Shown: piece by piece, positions 20,287 through 31,037 of the stretch
How the letters are laid out: each line of letters begins with the position of its first letter
How positions within the stretch are numbered: the stretch's first letter is position 1
Program-made: the position numbers and the translations under genes
Notes under the pieces: generated by a model
Database searches by the model: none
What the model was told of the DNA's origin: nothing
The model's input: only the letters and a program-made list of their open reading frames with translations
Assembly: GCA_003427395.1 (NCBI GenBank)
Contig: BFEA01000203.1
Span: 95,562 to 151,161 of the forward strand
Reading direction: 5' to 3'
Length of the DNA: 55,600 bases
From: Chara braunii
Lineage: Eukaryota > Streptophyta > Charophyceae > Charales > Characeae

Positions 20287-21085
20287 GTAAGGGGTTAGCA
20301 TGCCATGTGCCCATGGATGACACGCACAAAACGAGAAACCATCGGAAACAAAACAAATTCAAACCAAAAACAAGTTAATTTTCTCCCCCGGCTGATTTCA
20401 GTCCGACTTTTCATCATATACCCACGGCATGCGACGGTCGATTCCTTCCGGTACCCAAAGACTCACAGCAGGAAGTTCCTGGAGGTATCCGACTGACCTC
20501 GTCAGCGAACAAGACACCTGAAGAGACCTGATGGCGACAGGCCGAAACTACCGTAGTTGGGTCCCATCGCCAGAAGCTTCGGTGTCGAGACTAGCTTTGT
20601 CTCATGCATTTTTTCGATACGTTCGGGATTATTCTGATCATCGCGATCACTTGTGTACGTGTGTTGACTGAGCTATCACCCTCTGCTTCTGCCTTATATG
20701 CTCTTCTTCTTCCTTTTTTTCCCTTTTCTTCGTCCTCTTCCTTATCCTCCTTTTCCTCGTCTCCTTCCTCACTCGTGTCCTCTGATTGCTGAGTCAGTGG
20801 GTCTTGATGAATTGATGATTGCTGTGGCTGCCTTCTTTCGAAGTTGTCTTCATGGTTTGATCCATGGATTGTCATTGTCATTTCTGACTCAACAACACTT
20901 AACCAAATGCAATCCAGTTAAGTATAACTGTGGATATGCCCTTCCCGTGAGCTTCGTCCACGGAGAACAATCACATGCACGTGCGAGGTCATTGCCCACT
21001 CTCCCTTCCTCTATCCCTCTCGGGATCGTGTTTCGCTTAACCCTTCGGGATAAAAATGGCGAACCCAAGTGCAGGTAAGGTAAGG
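20287..21085. other. no firm gene; acidic low-complexity minus-strand ORF
   Basis: A minus-strand frame (20881-20591) encodes a Glu/Lys-rich stretch but has no domain and lies in CT/GA-biased DNA. It could be an exon or chance. Confidence 0.3.
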
Positions 21086-21171
21086 CGAAAACAAGCAGGG
21101 AGGAGGAAAAGGCAAAAAAGCAATCGCGCGAAAACAAGCAGGGAGGAGGAAAAGGCAAAAAAGCAATCGCG
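21086..21171. repeat. perfect 43-bp tandem duplication
   Basis: Two identical units beginning CGAAAACAAGCAGGGAGG, at 21086 and 21129. Confidence 0.95.
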
Positions 21172-21273
21172 TCCAGAAAATGGTGGAAGATGTAAAGCGG
21201 TTGTCACTCAGTTAACACAAAGGATGCCGACCTGCCACCCAGGTACACAGAGGGGGGGGTACGGTCCATCAAG

Positions 21274-21275
<2 letters not shown>

Positions 21276-21327
<52 letters not shown>
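21276..21327. repeat. poly-G tract, about 50 bp
   Basis: An uninterrupted G run directly downstream (on the minus strand) of the Methyltransf_FA/BTB exon. If transcribed from the minus strand it would be poly-C within the inferred intron. Confidence 0.95.
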
Positions 21328-21328
<1 letters not shown>

Positions 21329-21352
21329 GAGAAAGGGCTCTTGCCGACCCAC

Positions 21353-22215
21353 CTGGGTCTTTCCCGTATACGCGTACTCCAAGAGAGAGATCAAGACGCT
21401 AGCATCAACGTGCGGCAGGTGGACGACACGATTCAACTCGTCAGGTGCACTACTTCGACATCGCCTGTCGTCGGCGAGCCACAGATCGGCCAGCTTGAAG
21501 CAACACGATGCCAACAGCACGCTGTGTGCGTGCACGACGATGACATCGTCATCTTCCTCGTCTTCCAGTGCCTCGGAACGGGAATAACAGCAGGTTGGGT
21601 CGGTGGATCGTCTAACGAGAAACAGCAGGTCCGCCAGATGAGCGCAGTTAAGAAAACGTGAAAGAGAGTGGGAAACCTCTCGGAAAAGGGCAGTGGCGCC
21701 CTCGTCCGCGACAGAGGAACTCACGGCGGCAAAATCTACAGAGGGAAGAAGGGATATATTGCGGTATCCAACGTACCGATCCCAGCTACTAAGTCCTACA
21801 TGTCGAACACGATGATTTTGAGGATCGGAATCGACCCATCGCAGCAGGAGATTCTTCCCCGGATCCCCTCTTCCAACGCTGATGACACCTTGGTTGATGT
21901 CAATCCAGTACTTGGCAAAGTCTCCGTTGACGTCAATGGAACTTTCCACGTCAGCAACAGGCTGGCAATCCACCTCGATCTTCACACGCCGGTTCTTGTG
22001 ACTGCCCAGCACAACTATGTAATTGCGACTCTGCTCAGTGCGGTAATGTCGCGCCCCGATATCTTCCGTGAAGACAACCGTTATGTCATTTTCCGCTCTC
22101 GCTTCGAATGACAGGCAACCACTGCCTGGACTCTTGAACTGTAGCTCCTCCCCCGACAACCAAGCGCATTCGAACGGAGGAATCACCAACAGGCTGTTCG
22201 AAATCACACGCGTCA

Positions 22216-22216
<1 letters not shown>
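21353..22216 (-). CDS. Methyltransf_FA + BTB/POZ domain protein, first exon (partial)
   Basis: A single open frame of 288 codons starts at an ATG (22216-22214) just after a GA/GT microsatellite. Residues about 30-158 fit the Methyltransf_FA fold (named for farnesoic acid O-methyltransferase; usually a binding module): FEARAENDITVVFTEDIG, IVVLGSHKNRRVKIEV, YWIDINQGVISVGRG, LRWVDSDPQNHRVRHVGLSS. Residues about 190-288 fit a BTB/POZ domain: LADLLFLVRR, then VHAHSVLLASCCFKLADLWL, VVHLPHVDASVLISLLEYAY, TGKTQ. BTB domains dimerise and often bind cullin-3. The frame then runs into poly-Pro encoded by the poly-G tract, so I end the exon at a CAG|GTGGGT donor at 21353. Later exons were not found. Domain content looks host-like and undamaged. 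Confidence 0.72.
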
Positions 22217-22218
<2 letters not shown>

Positions 22219-22247
<29 letters not shown>

Positions 22248-22266
22248 TGTGNGTGTGTGTGTGTGT
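22219..22266. repeat. (CT)n(GT)n microsatellite with one N
   Basis: CT repeats followed by GT repeats immediately upstream of the BTB gene ATG. Base 22252 is N, so its length is uncertain. Confidence 0.95.
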
Positions 22267-22685
22267 TTGTCTGCCTCTCGGCGCGTGCGAACGAGTGCGG
22301 GTGTGATGTGCGTGAGTTCGGGCGTATTTACACCCGTCCGTGCGTTAGGGCGTGTACGTGGGGTCAATGTGTAACTCTGCCTGTGCTTACGAGGTGGTGT
22401 GTGCCTGTGCTTGTGTGCTGGGTGAGGTTCAAATCATGTGCAGATCATGACCGCCAACTCCGTCCGGAGTTTCCACGTGGTCGATCCCTAGCCAAGAGCA
22501 ATAGCTCAGCCAACCATCCGCTACAGAGAGCACTCGTCGGCATCCCCGATCGTGCATACGAACCAGTTGCCAGAGAGGAGTACCGTTTCGCCCATTTTTA
22601 ACCTCCTCCGCTGCTTAGCGTCTCTTGTGTAAGAGGTAACTTCGAGCTATTGCCTATCGTTCTGCCACCGACCAAGAACATACTC
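22267..22685. other. upstream region of the BTB gene; no gene seen
   Basis: GT-rich sequence continues to about 22420. No TATA box or further coding exon on the minus strand can be supported. Confidence 0.35.
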
Positions 22686-22743
22686 GCACTACCGATATGT
22701 AGTCTACCTTTCCCGCACTACCGATATGTAGTCTACCTTTCCC
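22686..22743. repeat. perfect 29-bp tandem duplication
   Basis: Two identical units beginning GCACTACCGATATGTAGTCT, at 22686 and 22715. Confidence 0.95.
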
Positions 22744-22934
22744 GTCCCGAATTCGACCGGTCGGGTGGGCGGGCAAACAGGCGTTCGGTGGGATAAACAG
22801 TCACACTTTGTCCAGTTTCAGAAAGATGAGCGCGGCATACATTTCCCAATTCTTGGGGCGGGCATCTCTGGACGTGCCGCGTAATCATCCCACCGCCAGC
22901 TCAGCCGGCCGGTGGCATTTCATGGGGTTGATGG

Positions 22935-23062
22935 TCGGTGCTCGACGATTTAACGACAGGTGCAATCGGCAGCCAGGCAGCAATCAGCAGATTGACGGGC
23001 AGTGCTCGAAGTTTCAACGACTGGTGCAATCAGCAGCCAGGCAACAATCGGCAGGAGGGATA
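22935..23062. repeat. 64-bp tandem duplication, diverged
   Basis: Both units carry GTGCTCGA (22938 and 23002), AACGACNGGTGCAATC and AGCAGCCAGGCA. About ten differences separate them. Confidence 0.85.
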
Positions 23063-23149
23063 CTCGCCATAATACAGACAAATTTAGCATCGTGCGACCG
23101 AAAGTACCCATCCCCTGCCTCGGCGCCACCAAATACAACGTTTCATCCA

Positions 23150-23226
23150 GCGGCCTAGCTCAGTTGGTAAGGCTTGCAAGTGGCATTCAGGAGGTCGTGG
23201 GTTCAATCCTCATTGCCTCATGTACC
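23150..23226 (+). mobile_element. tRNA-like SINE head, copy 3
   Basis: A-box TAGCTCAGTTGGTA (23156-23169) and B-box GGGTTCAATCCT (23199-23210) are spaced as in a tRNA, but the 5' and 3' acceptor strands do not pair. It is therefore a tRNA-derived repeat rather than a tRNA gene. Family Y sequence follows directly. Confidence 0.6.
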
Positions 23227-23256
23227 TTCCTGGCACATGTTTGGCACCTGCCTCGC

Positions 23257-23657
23257 GTTACCGTGGGTCCTGTGCCTTCGCACTGGCCGCAGCTTCAAAA
23301 CGGTGTGCTGCAGTGCCATGCGGCCGGGGCTGATCGTGTTCGGCCGGACGGTGACTACACACTTTGTGGTGAACTTTGATTTCCAAGATTGTCGTCCTGC
23401 TGACCGTAGTATTTGGCATAATCTGTGGTGTTTGGGTTGCAAAGCAGTGTAGCAGCGATTGTATCCAATGGGTAATTCAGCTATACAGCAACGAGGATGG
23501 GCGCTGAAACGAGAGACAGAGGGGGGCAGCAAGGAAGAAGGTGAATGAACCAAGACAGGGGGCCGCGCTGGGTACATACAGAGAAGCAAGGCGGGCGGCT
23601 GTGAAGACGAGACGAGTGCAGGAGTGGAGTGACTGGGCTGTCGGGTGATAGGACCGT
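23257..23657 (+). repeat. repeat family Y, partial copy 1
   Basis: Matches 46388-46745 at roughly nine in ten positions over about 300 bp, including CGCAGCTTCAAAACGGTGTG and ACACTTTGTGGTGAACTTTG. It is cut off at 23657, exactly where the inverted family-L LTR begins. It contains a short frame (about 23374-23509) resembling the membrane-segment-like peptide of copy 3. Confidence 0.85.
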
Positions 23658-26150
23658 TGTCGGGCGCGGGGTCCCACACCCAGACGCAAAGTATTTTTTG
23701 GTGTTGAACCTCACGGTCGCATCACGCAGGAGTTTTTAAAAGTGTTTGAGCTAAGACCAACTTCGACCGTGCGCGCCAGCTATACCTCTCGTGGCTCCCC
23801 ACGACAGGACAGAGATCCCGCGAGCTACAACTCACCTCCACCTGCGGGAGCTGTCACCATCCCTTAGGTGGGCGTATCCCTGCTGAGCTACTGACTCACG
23901 TACGAAGGTTTTTACTTGTAATCGCAGAGGTAAGTCAGTCGAGGGCGTTTGCTCGATCGTCGTAGCATAGGCATACGCGCGGTTGAACGCCTAAGACTGA
24001 CCCATATACGCGTCGGGCATCGGGGCGCTAATCTCCCGGACCGACTTACAAATCATGTCGACTCGACCGACGAACGTTCACGCATACTACGCTTTGCCTA
24101 TATACAGTTCCAATAGGTATGACTCATTACCTAGCTCCTTTCTGAAGCACGATCCCCTCAATGCTTGAGTTACCGGGGATTGCGCATAAGATACATACTC
24201 ATCCTACCTAGAGATTAAGTCCATTCGACATATCTCTCTGTGAAAACCCTTTAACCATAACATACATACATGTAAAGTGAGATGAGGCTGAGTAATTAGG
24301 CGAGGAAATGTCACATACACATAACACATTTACACAAACAGTCTGAATTCATCAAGGGAAAAACATAGGTCATTGACCTTTCAAACAATATAGATGAAAT
24401 GAACATGAAATGAATAAGGTTTGTAGACTTAGCAATAATCATAATCTGCTTAACAATCAGGGAGAAACACAAGGTTGGATATTCCAACCAAATGTATAAA
24501 TCGCATGTTGACGAAACATCTGGATCAAGGCCCAAGATAGCGTAAGTTTCTCAATGGGTTGCACTGAATGACGTGGCTGGTCGTTTTACTGACCTGCAGA
24601 CAAAAGTCAATCACATTACACAATCCTAGCGGATGTCAACCATTCATTCTCTTCCACAAACAGAAATGTCATTTAGTGCAAAGGTTGATGCAAAGTGTGG
24701 GTGTAGAGGGTGAGTGAGGGTTGAGTTGGCGAACCAACCTGTTACCATAAGGCAACAGCATGTAGTCTTGTATAGAATCATAATAAGTCTTCTTGATCAG
24801 GATGACCTGCAATCACACACAGGTCAACAATGTCTCAACACCTCTTCGCCATCGACATGACCCCATCTGAAGTTCATTATAGTGAATTTCATTTTAGTCG
24901 GAATAATAGTACATCGATATAACTCCCTATAGGTAGCCCTCTAACTTCTTATCAGACCAATCTCTAGAGATAATCGGCGGAAAGAAGAAAGTATAATCTA
25001 GCGTCGTCAATACTTTCATCCTCGTCATATGATTCTCTATTTAAGACATGCATAGGCAGAACATCATCGATCTCATTTGGAGTGAAACATAAGATTAACA
25101 TCAATCAATAGGTTAAGGTAGCAGGACATGTCACACGGGGTCACATTCCTTCTACCTCCACCTCAGTAGAATCAGGAAGTGGTCTGTTAATAACGGATCG
25201 ATCTCTTTTCAGGGTTTTCACGTTTTTCTGTCTATCGAGAAAATTAGTAATAGTATGGTAGACCACTCGAGATCTACTCATCTTCACTGGGCGTCTGTTT
25301 GTGATATGGTAGACCTCATGGGGTCTCGCTTCTCCTATCGCTGTTTCGTATTGAAGCACGGCTGGCGGATAATAAGGCCGGCTTCTCGGAGCCTCGCTCC
25401 TCTTATCACACTGTTCTTGTCATTATAGTGATACGGCAGGCTTCTTAGAGTCTCGCTCCCCTTATCACACTGTTCTTGTCATTATAGTGATAAGGTAGGC
25501 TTCTCGGAACCTCGCTCCTCTTATCACCGTCCGTGTCGTTTATTGTGATAAAGCAGACTTATCGGAGCCTCACTCCTCTTATCGCTCACTTACACTGACG
25601 AACGGCTGGTTGGTAATAAGACAGGCTTATCGGAACCTTGCTCCTCTTATCACCGTTCGTGTCGTTTATTGCGATAAGGCAGACTTCTCGGCCTCGCTAC
25701 TCTTATCACACTGTCTGAGTCATCACAACGATCATTGTGATAAGGCAGGCTGCTCGAAGCCTTGCTACTCTTACCACATTGTTAGTGATATCATCGTGAT
25801 AAGGCACGTTGCTCGGTGCCTCGCTACTTTTACCACATTGTTAGTGACATCATTGTGATAAGGCAGGTTGCTCGGAGCCTTGTTACTCTTACCACATTGT
25901 TAGTGATATCGTTGTGATAAGGCAAGCTATTCGGAGTCTCGCTACTCTGATCGCTCACTTACATTGACGTACGGCTGGTTGGTAATAAGGCAGGCTTCTC
26001 GGAGCCTCGCTCCTCTTATTATCGACCGTGCCGTCTATTTGCGATAAGGCAGGTTTCTGGGAGCCTCGCTACTCTTATCGCTCACTTTTCTCACTTAAGT
26101 GGGCTTAGGCGATAAGGCAAGTCTCTCGGGACATTGCTCCTCTTATCATC
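23658..26150 (-). mobile_element. family-L LTR, inverted copy (L-a)
   Basis: Starts TGTCGGGCGCGGGG on the plus strand; on the minus strand it therefore ends CCCGACA. It is the reverse complement of 40.2-42.27 kb. Shared landmarks include CACGGGGTCACATTCCTTCT, then ACCTCCACCTCAGTAGAATC, the TTAGTGCAAAGGTTGATGC stretch and the 23.8-24.0 kb module with GATACGCCCACC. No ORF is supported. A structurally similar LTR end at 37505 is followed by a tRNA-Asp-type PBS, so this is read as a solo LTR of a long-LTR gypsy family. The outer (26.1 kb) boundary is uncertain. Confidence 0.72.
25367..26150. repeat. array of 13 GTGATAAG hairpins
   Basis: Thirteen units of about 41 nt recur every 55-70 bp. Each begins near GTGATAAGGCAGGCTTCTCG and ends CTCGCTCCTCTTATCAC. 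The ends are complementary (GTGATAAG with CTTATCAC), and GGAG/CTCC and GGCT/AGCC can form inner helices. Some units change both arms together, such as GCGATAAG with CTTATCGC. The same hairpin occurs in the direct LTR copy at 40.23-40.57 kb. Spacers vary. The role is unknown; a structured RNA or a replication- or silencing-related element are possibilities. Confidence 0.85.
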
Positions 26151-26260
26151 CTCGCTGGTTTACTCCCTCAGAAGAACCCCTGTGTCTTAGTGTCACTGTG
26201 TGACCCTCGCTGGTTTACTCCCTCAGAAGAACCCCTGTGTCTTAGTGTCACTGTGTGACT
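26151..26260. repeat. perfect 55-bp tandem duplication
   Basis: Units beginning CTCGCTGGTTTACTCCCTCA at 26151 and 26206. GTGTCACTGTGTGAC motifs continue to about 26420. Confidence 0.92.
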
Positions 26261-26436
26261 GTACGCCATTGTGTGACTTTGTGTCACTGTGTGACTGTGC
26301 GTCACTGACTGTGTGTCATCGTTTTCGTGTATGTATCACAGTGTTTGTACGTGTGCCACAATGTATGACACTGTGTCTGTCACAGTGTCCGTGTCACTTG
26401 CGCATGTGTCACCATGTGGCACTGTGCGTTATCGGT

Positions 26437-28460
26437 GCAAATACCCTTACAAAGGTATCCGCCCTGGTTTTTGTAAGCGACAGAAGATAAGGCTGATTTA
26501 AAAGTTTAGGTATACCGCGCAAGGGCGCGACTGTGTATGTTGATTGCGTTGACTGGATGGTTGACCAGAGTAGAGAGTGTGTGGGCGCGCAGATTCGAGG
26601 CGCGCGTGATATTTTTACTTGTTGATGACTGAAGAGTCGGCGTGATCGCTGACAAATTTTTATTTTCGTTTAAGTAAGGCTTGAAAAATTTATGTCCGTT
26701 GTGTCCGCTGATTGGTGTGCTTACCTGTGACTTGTGCGTACATACGAAGAATGGCAGCGACGACGCGGGGGTATTAGAGTAGCGTAAAGGGGCCCGACAG
26801 GACTATCCCCCTGGGTTTTTCCGTCAGAGGCGTCGGAATGATACTAGCGGTCTTTTTTCTCCCATTCATCGTATTCTGACGATTAAAAGTTTAGATATTT
26901 TAATATTTTATTTTAGTGTTATTATTAGTTTTATACATAGGCATTTCTTGACTCGGACGCGGCACCGATTTTAGAGGCCGTCACGACACTCGAGGACCTT
27001 GAGTATGTGCCTCTTTTGACGGGCCTATTCGGATTTCGAGTGTTCAGGGTATTGGCAAAATTCTTGTGCCCTACCCGTTTTGGAGCGTGAATCGAGGAGT
27101 TCAGTGTGCATGCAAGCAGACGGGTGGTTGAGTCCACGAACCAAAAGAAAATTGGGTGGCAGGGCTTTCCGAGGGCGCGCCGCCCGTCAGACTGTGGATA
27201 GCAATGAGGAGTTTGAGTGAGGCAGTGTCGATGGGGCATGGAAGGTGGCGGACTGTGAATAGGCAATATAGTCCGCGGCGCAATAGCGCAGGTTGTAGGC
27301 AGTATGCTGGCGGAATTTCTTCACCCCAGACGCTCAAAAGTCTCACCTTAATATCTGCTACAACCATCAAGATCTGCAGTAGGCCCGACGCTCGCAACTC
27401 CGTGGCTACGACCCGTGGGGAGGATTGTTTGTTAGCAATCTGAAAAGGGGGGGGGTTCTGCCTAAGCCGAGCGATGAGAAGAGGCCAGCGGAGGGCTGCA
27501 GCTGCATAAACGTGCAAGCCGCTTGTCGGACAGGCCGTGGCGCTGAGCGCTGTCGGATACGGGAGGCTGAGGACGAGGCCGACGAGGTGGTGAAAAACGG
27601 CGGGGGAATCTGGATTGGAGAAGCATGCCGATACATGCGATGTAGAGCAGTGACGGGCGCTCGAGCTGGGCAGCAAGGCAAGGAGCGACGGGCGAAGTGA
27701 CCGGGACCGATAGGCGATAGGGCCGGGCCGCGACGTTTACCAGGCGCAGAGCTAGCAACAGCGGGCCGACCAGTAAAGGCAAAAAGATAAAGAATGAATG
27801 AACCCAGGCGCGAAATCACGCTGGGTACATCCAACAGGATAAGAATTAGAGATGGCGGAGGCAATGAAAACGAGTGTGGCGAAGGGGAAGGAGATGATTG
27901 CGCGCCCGTTCCTTGACAGAAACGGGCGAATAGAGTCTTTTTTTTTGCACTTTCGGGGTAGGCGAGTGCGATGGTAGGATTAGTTTTCAAGGTTAGTTAG
28001 TAAAATAAGGATTAGACAAGGAAAATGTTGCGTAGAGCTATGGAAAAAGAAGAGGGAAGAATGTATGGCGTAGCCGGTAGTGAACACAATTAGGTGAAGA
28101 AGGAGGTCATCGGGGGGTTTTCGGGGCGGGCAACCCCGGATCCGGACTCGGTTTAGTATAAGAGTTAGTATTAAAGAAGTTAAAAGGGAAAAGTTATTCG
28201 CAAAGGACATGGAAGTTGTGGAAACGAAGAAGACAAAAAAATTGGTATCTAGCTCGATTCTTTACGGAATCGAGCGGGAAAAGGTGCTAAATAGAGGTTT
28301 CTTGGTATCGTGATTCTGAATATGAAGTCAGTTTTGGGAAGCGGTTAGTAAAAAGGGAGGTTAGGAGGGTATGGGGTGCGCGAAGGCATCGTGCGGGGAA
28401 ACACGACAAAGGCGGAAAGTTTAATTTTCACTCGATTCCGAGTGGAATCGAGCGCTAAGT
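26437..28460 (+). repeat. repeat family Y, copy 2
   Basis: Begins with a damaged version of the 26-bp palindrome (GCAAATACCC TTAC AAAGGTAT, 26437-26462). It aligns in the same orientation with 45580-47280: GACACTCGAGGAC/GGCACTCGAAGATTGG, CTACAACCATCAAGAT/CTACCATCAAAATT, GAATGAATGAACC, and GGGGGTTTTCGGGG with GGCRACCCC. Three short hairpins occur: CGCCCGTT/AAACGGGCG (27896-27925), CTCGATTC/GGAATCGAG (28252-28276) and CTCGATTCC/GGAATCGAG (28430-28452). Long frames exist on both strands but resemble no protein. Family identity is unknown. Confidence 0.65.
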
Positions 28461-29744
28461 ACTTGTGCATGGGGTTTTTGGAGTGCGGAGAGTTGAATGG
28501 CGGTATTGATCTGGACAGAGGAGGGCCGGGTTCTTTTTCGAAGTGGCCACCGAGAGCTATGCCCGATGACCATTTTAAAGGTAGTGATGTATCTTACCAC
28601 ATTCTAGCGAAAGATTCATTTGGATTGTGTTCGACCTACCGGTGGAAGTTGCGTGAAGCGCTCAAACGAGATTGGAGACTTACCTGTTAGCCGGTGCGTT
28701 GCTCGCCTTGAGAGGTGCATCTGACAGCTCTTTCTCCCTCTCCCTCTATAACATACTTGCTGGCCGAATAGGAGCGAGAAGCGAGCCACTGGGGTTGATA
28801 ACTTATCCGTTGGCCGGTGGGCCACTCATCCCCACGATCGGGCAACAGGGAAGCAAGTCGCGAAGGTCGGACGACTTACATGTTGGAGGAACGCTGCCCA
28901 GTCTGCTATACGGAATGACGGGACATAAGTTGCGAGACTGCAGGCCTTTGGCCATCAGCACCGCTCGCAGCCAGACGGAGTAGCAACAAAGCCGGCAGCA
29001 GGGTTGGAGACTACCTGTTGACTGATGCGTTGCTCATCTTGTTGAGCGTGGTATATGGGAAAGCGGGAGCTGCAAGTAAAGAAGGAGAGTGTGTAGCGGG
29101 CATGCCTGACCGATTTCAGGAAGGGGATTCGTTCTCCTTCAATGAGTTTGATGGGTAGCAGAGTGGGGCTCTCCCCCTCGAGTATGCCTTGGTCTGCTAT
29201 TGCTTCCTCTCTACCAAATTGAGGTCGTGCTCACTGTTTCGTCTGAGTATGAATGTGTGAGTGTGTGAGTCACTACCGCCTGTTGGATCTAACCGTAAGG
29301 GTGGCTCGATGCTGACTGCAGAAGGAGGACCCAGAAGCCAGGAAGGTCGGTTGGAGGAGGGTCATGGGTACCTGGGCAGGCTTACTTAATCGACTGACGC
29401 CGTATGTTGAACCACATGAGTGAGCGATGCATCTAGCCATGTCCTTATGGGAAAACTCCTTCTCATTTTGCACATTGGCAGACCGCTTAGCTACCAAAGA
29501 AAGGGAGTTGAAAGTTACAGGCGTGAGTTCGATTCCAGCAATGACCGCTGGTCACACCTAGCTGCCTGCTCGATCCTTCCAGCAGCCAGATACATGCCTA
29601 AGAGTGAGCACTTTGCGCTATGAATAGCAAGGGCTTAAGGGGAATAGTGGCTGTTTTGCTTCGACGCAGGGGAAGGATCGTACTCTTAACTCACATTTTA
29701 CGTCGAAACGCTGGGGAGTGGTCGTGATTGTTAAACAGGGGTGA
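28461..29744. other. unclassified repeats with MITE fragments
   Basis: 28578-28622 and 29420-29475 are diverged pieces of the 122-bp MITE (ATGTATCTTACCACATTCTA and AGCGAAAGATTC in one, TTCTCATTTTGCACATTG in the other). CCTGTTRRCYGRTGCGTTGCTC recurs at 28683 and 29013, with a weaker third copy at 28806. No gene is supported. Confidence 0.5.
29484..29560 (+). mobile_element. tRNA-like SINE head, copy 5
   Basis: CTTAGCTACCAAAG as an A-box-like start and GAGTTCGATTCC (29525-29536) as a B-box. It is weaker than the other copies because the A-box is degenerate. Confidence 0.45.
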
Positions 29745-30149
29745 GGGCAGTGCTACGATTTGGTCAGTCTTCTGGGAGTCAACAACAGTTTGACTACAAT
29801 TGACCAAGTTGCTTCTGCGTGTTGGCCGCCATTGCGGGCCCCTCAGGCGACGAAGATCACAAGGCCCTCTCCTGAGAGTTGAGTCAGTCCCTCTCCTGTA
29901 TCTCGAGAGTCTCAAACGCCTACCTTCTGCCCTTCTTACTCTAAGTCTGATCCTTGGTTACGAGAGGAAGGCGGCAGGTGGGATTGCAACCCATAGGACC
30001 GCAGCAAGACTCTGTGGGGAGTCCACCCACCGATTGCGGGAGCTCTGCCGGAACTCAGGATGAGTTCTTGAGGCAGGGAATTGAAAGGTAACCATTTGCT
30101 TCCCCTCTATAAACCCAGTTGTAACCCCTATCTATACATCTACCTATGT

Positions 30150-30619
30150 ATTGGCAGAGTGTATTGCATGCAACCCTACTTTGACTTTTAGTTTGACTTT
30201 CAAGACACAAATCAAACTANNNNNNNNNNNNNNNNNNNNNNNNNNNNNNNNNNNNNNNNNNNNNNNNNNNNNNNNNNNNNNNNNNNNNNNNNNNNNNNNN
30301 NNNNNNNNNNNNNNNNNNNNNNNNNNNNNNNNNNNNNNNNNNNNNNNNNNNNNNNNNNNNNNNNNNNNNNNNNNNNNNNNNNNNNNNNNNNNNNNNNNNN
30401 NNNNNNNNNNNNNNNNNNNNNNNNNNNNNNNNNNNNNNNNNNNNNNNNNNNNNNNNNNNNNNNNNNNNNNNNNNNNNNNNNNNNNNNNNNNNNNNNNNNN
30501 NNNNNNNNNNNNNNNNNNNNNNNNNNNNNNNNNNNNNNNNNNNNNNNNNATTGGCAGAGTGTATTGCATGCAACCCTACTTTGACTTTTAGTTTGACTTT
30601 CAAGACACAAATCAAACTA
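30150..30619. other. assembly gap with duplicated 70-bp flanks
   Basis: 330 Ns (30220-30549) are bounded by an identical 70-bp sequence, at 30150-30219 and 30550-30619, beginning ATTGGCAGAGTGTATTGCAT. Identical contig ends suggest an overlap that was not merged, so the gap may not exist. Confidence 0.9.
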
Positions 30620-30832
30620 AGTAAAGGAACGTATGTATAATGGCAGTTTCAGTTTCTTTGCTTGTCTGAAAGCAGATTGTAACAAAGGGTTGCATCAGGG
30701 GGAAGGTTGGGAGGAAGGTAGTTTTGCTTGTGTCTGAATGAGTCTTATAGGGTCAGGTATTGTTTCTAAGATAAATGGTCTGACTGCTGTGTTTTGTTCT
30801 GTTTTATAGAGGGTCAAACATTGTTTCTAAGC

Positions 30833-31037
30833 ATACTCCACCACGTGTTCCAACCGATTTGGTCGCATCTGGGCCAGAATTGCCAAGATCGCCTTAGTTT
30901 CTCAATCGGTGATGCGAATAGAAGGTTGGTCTGGGTCCGGCCTTATAAGAATTGGGGGTGGCGTCAAAGCCGCCTTGAGTTCTCGAAACGCTCGATCACA
31001 CTGAGGAGTCCAGATCAACGGATGATCGTTTTTCAAC
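30833..31037 (-). pseudogene. pol: Ty3/gypsy RT-RNase H fragment in array A
   Basis: The minus strand encodes [18 protein letters not shown] followed by [13 protein letters not shown], the RT connection just before RNase H. Across a stop near 30900 it continues with LAILAQMRPNRLEHVVEYA, a typical early RNase H strand. It is only about 205 bp, with no LTR, and is fused directly to the ccmF fragment. It belongs to a gypsy lineage different from the element at 1.5-10.4 kb. Confidence 0.78.

Noticed and set aside
23150-23226. Functional tRNA gene
   Set aside because: A- and B-boxes are present but the acceptor strands do not pair and no regular anticodon arm forms.
25367-26150. Regularly spaced repeats as a possible CRISPR array
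   Set aside because: Units are imperfect hairpins with unequal spacers inside a eukaryotic LTR, with no cas genes.
27406-27990. 194-codon minus-strand frame as a protein gene
   Set aside because: Family Y copies do not preserve the frame and it has no recognisable domain.
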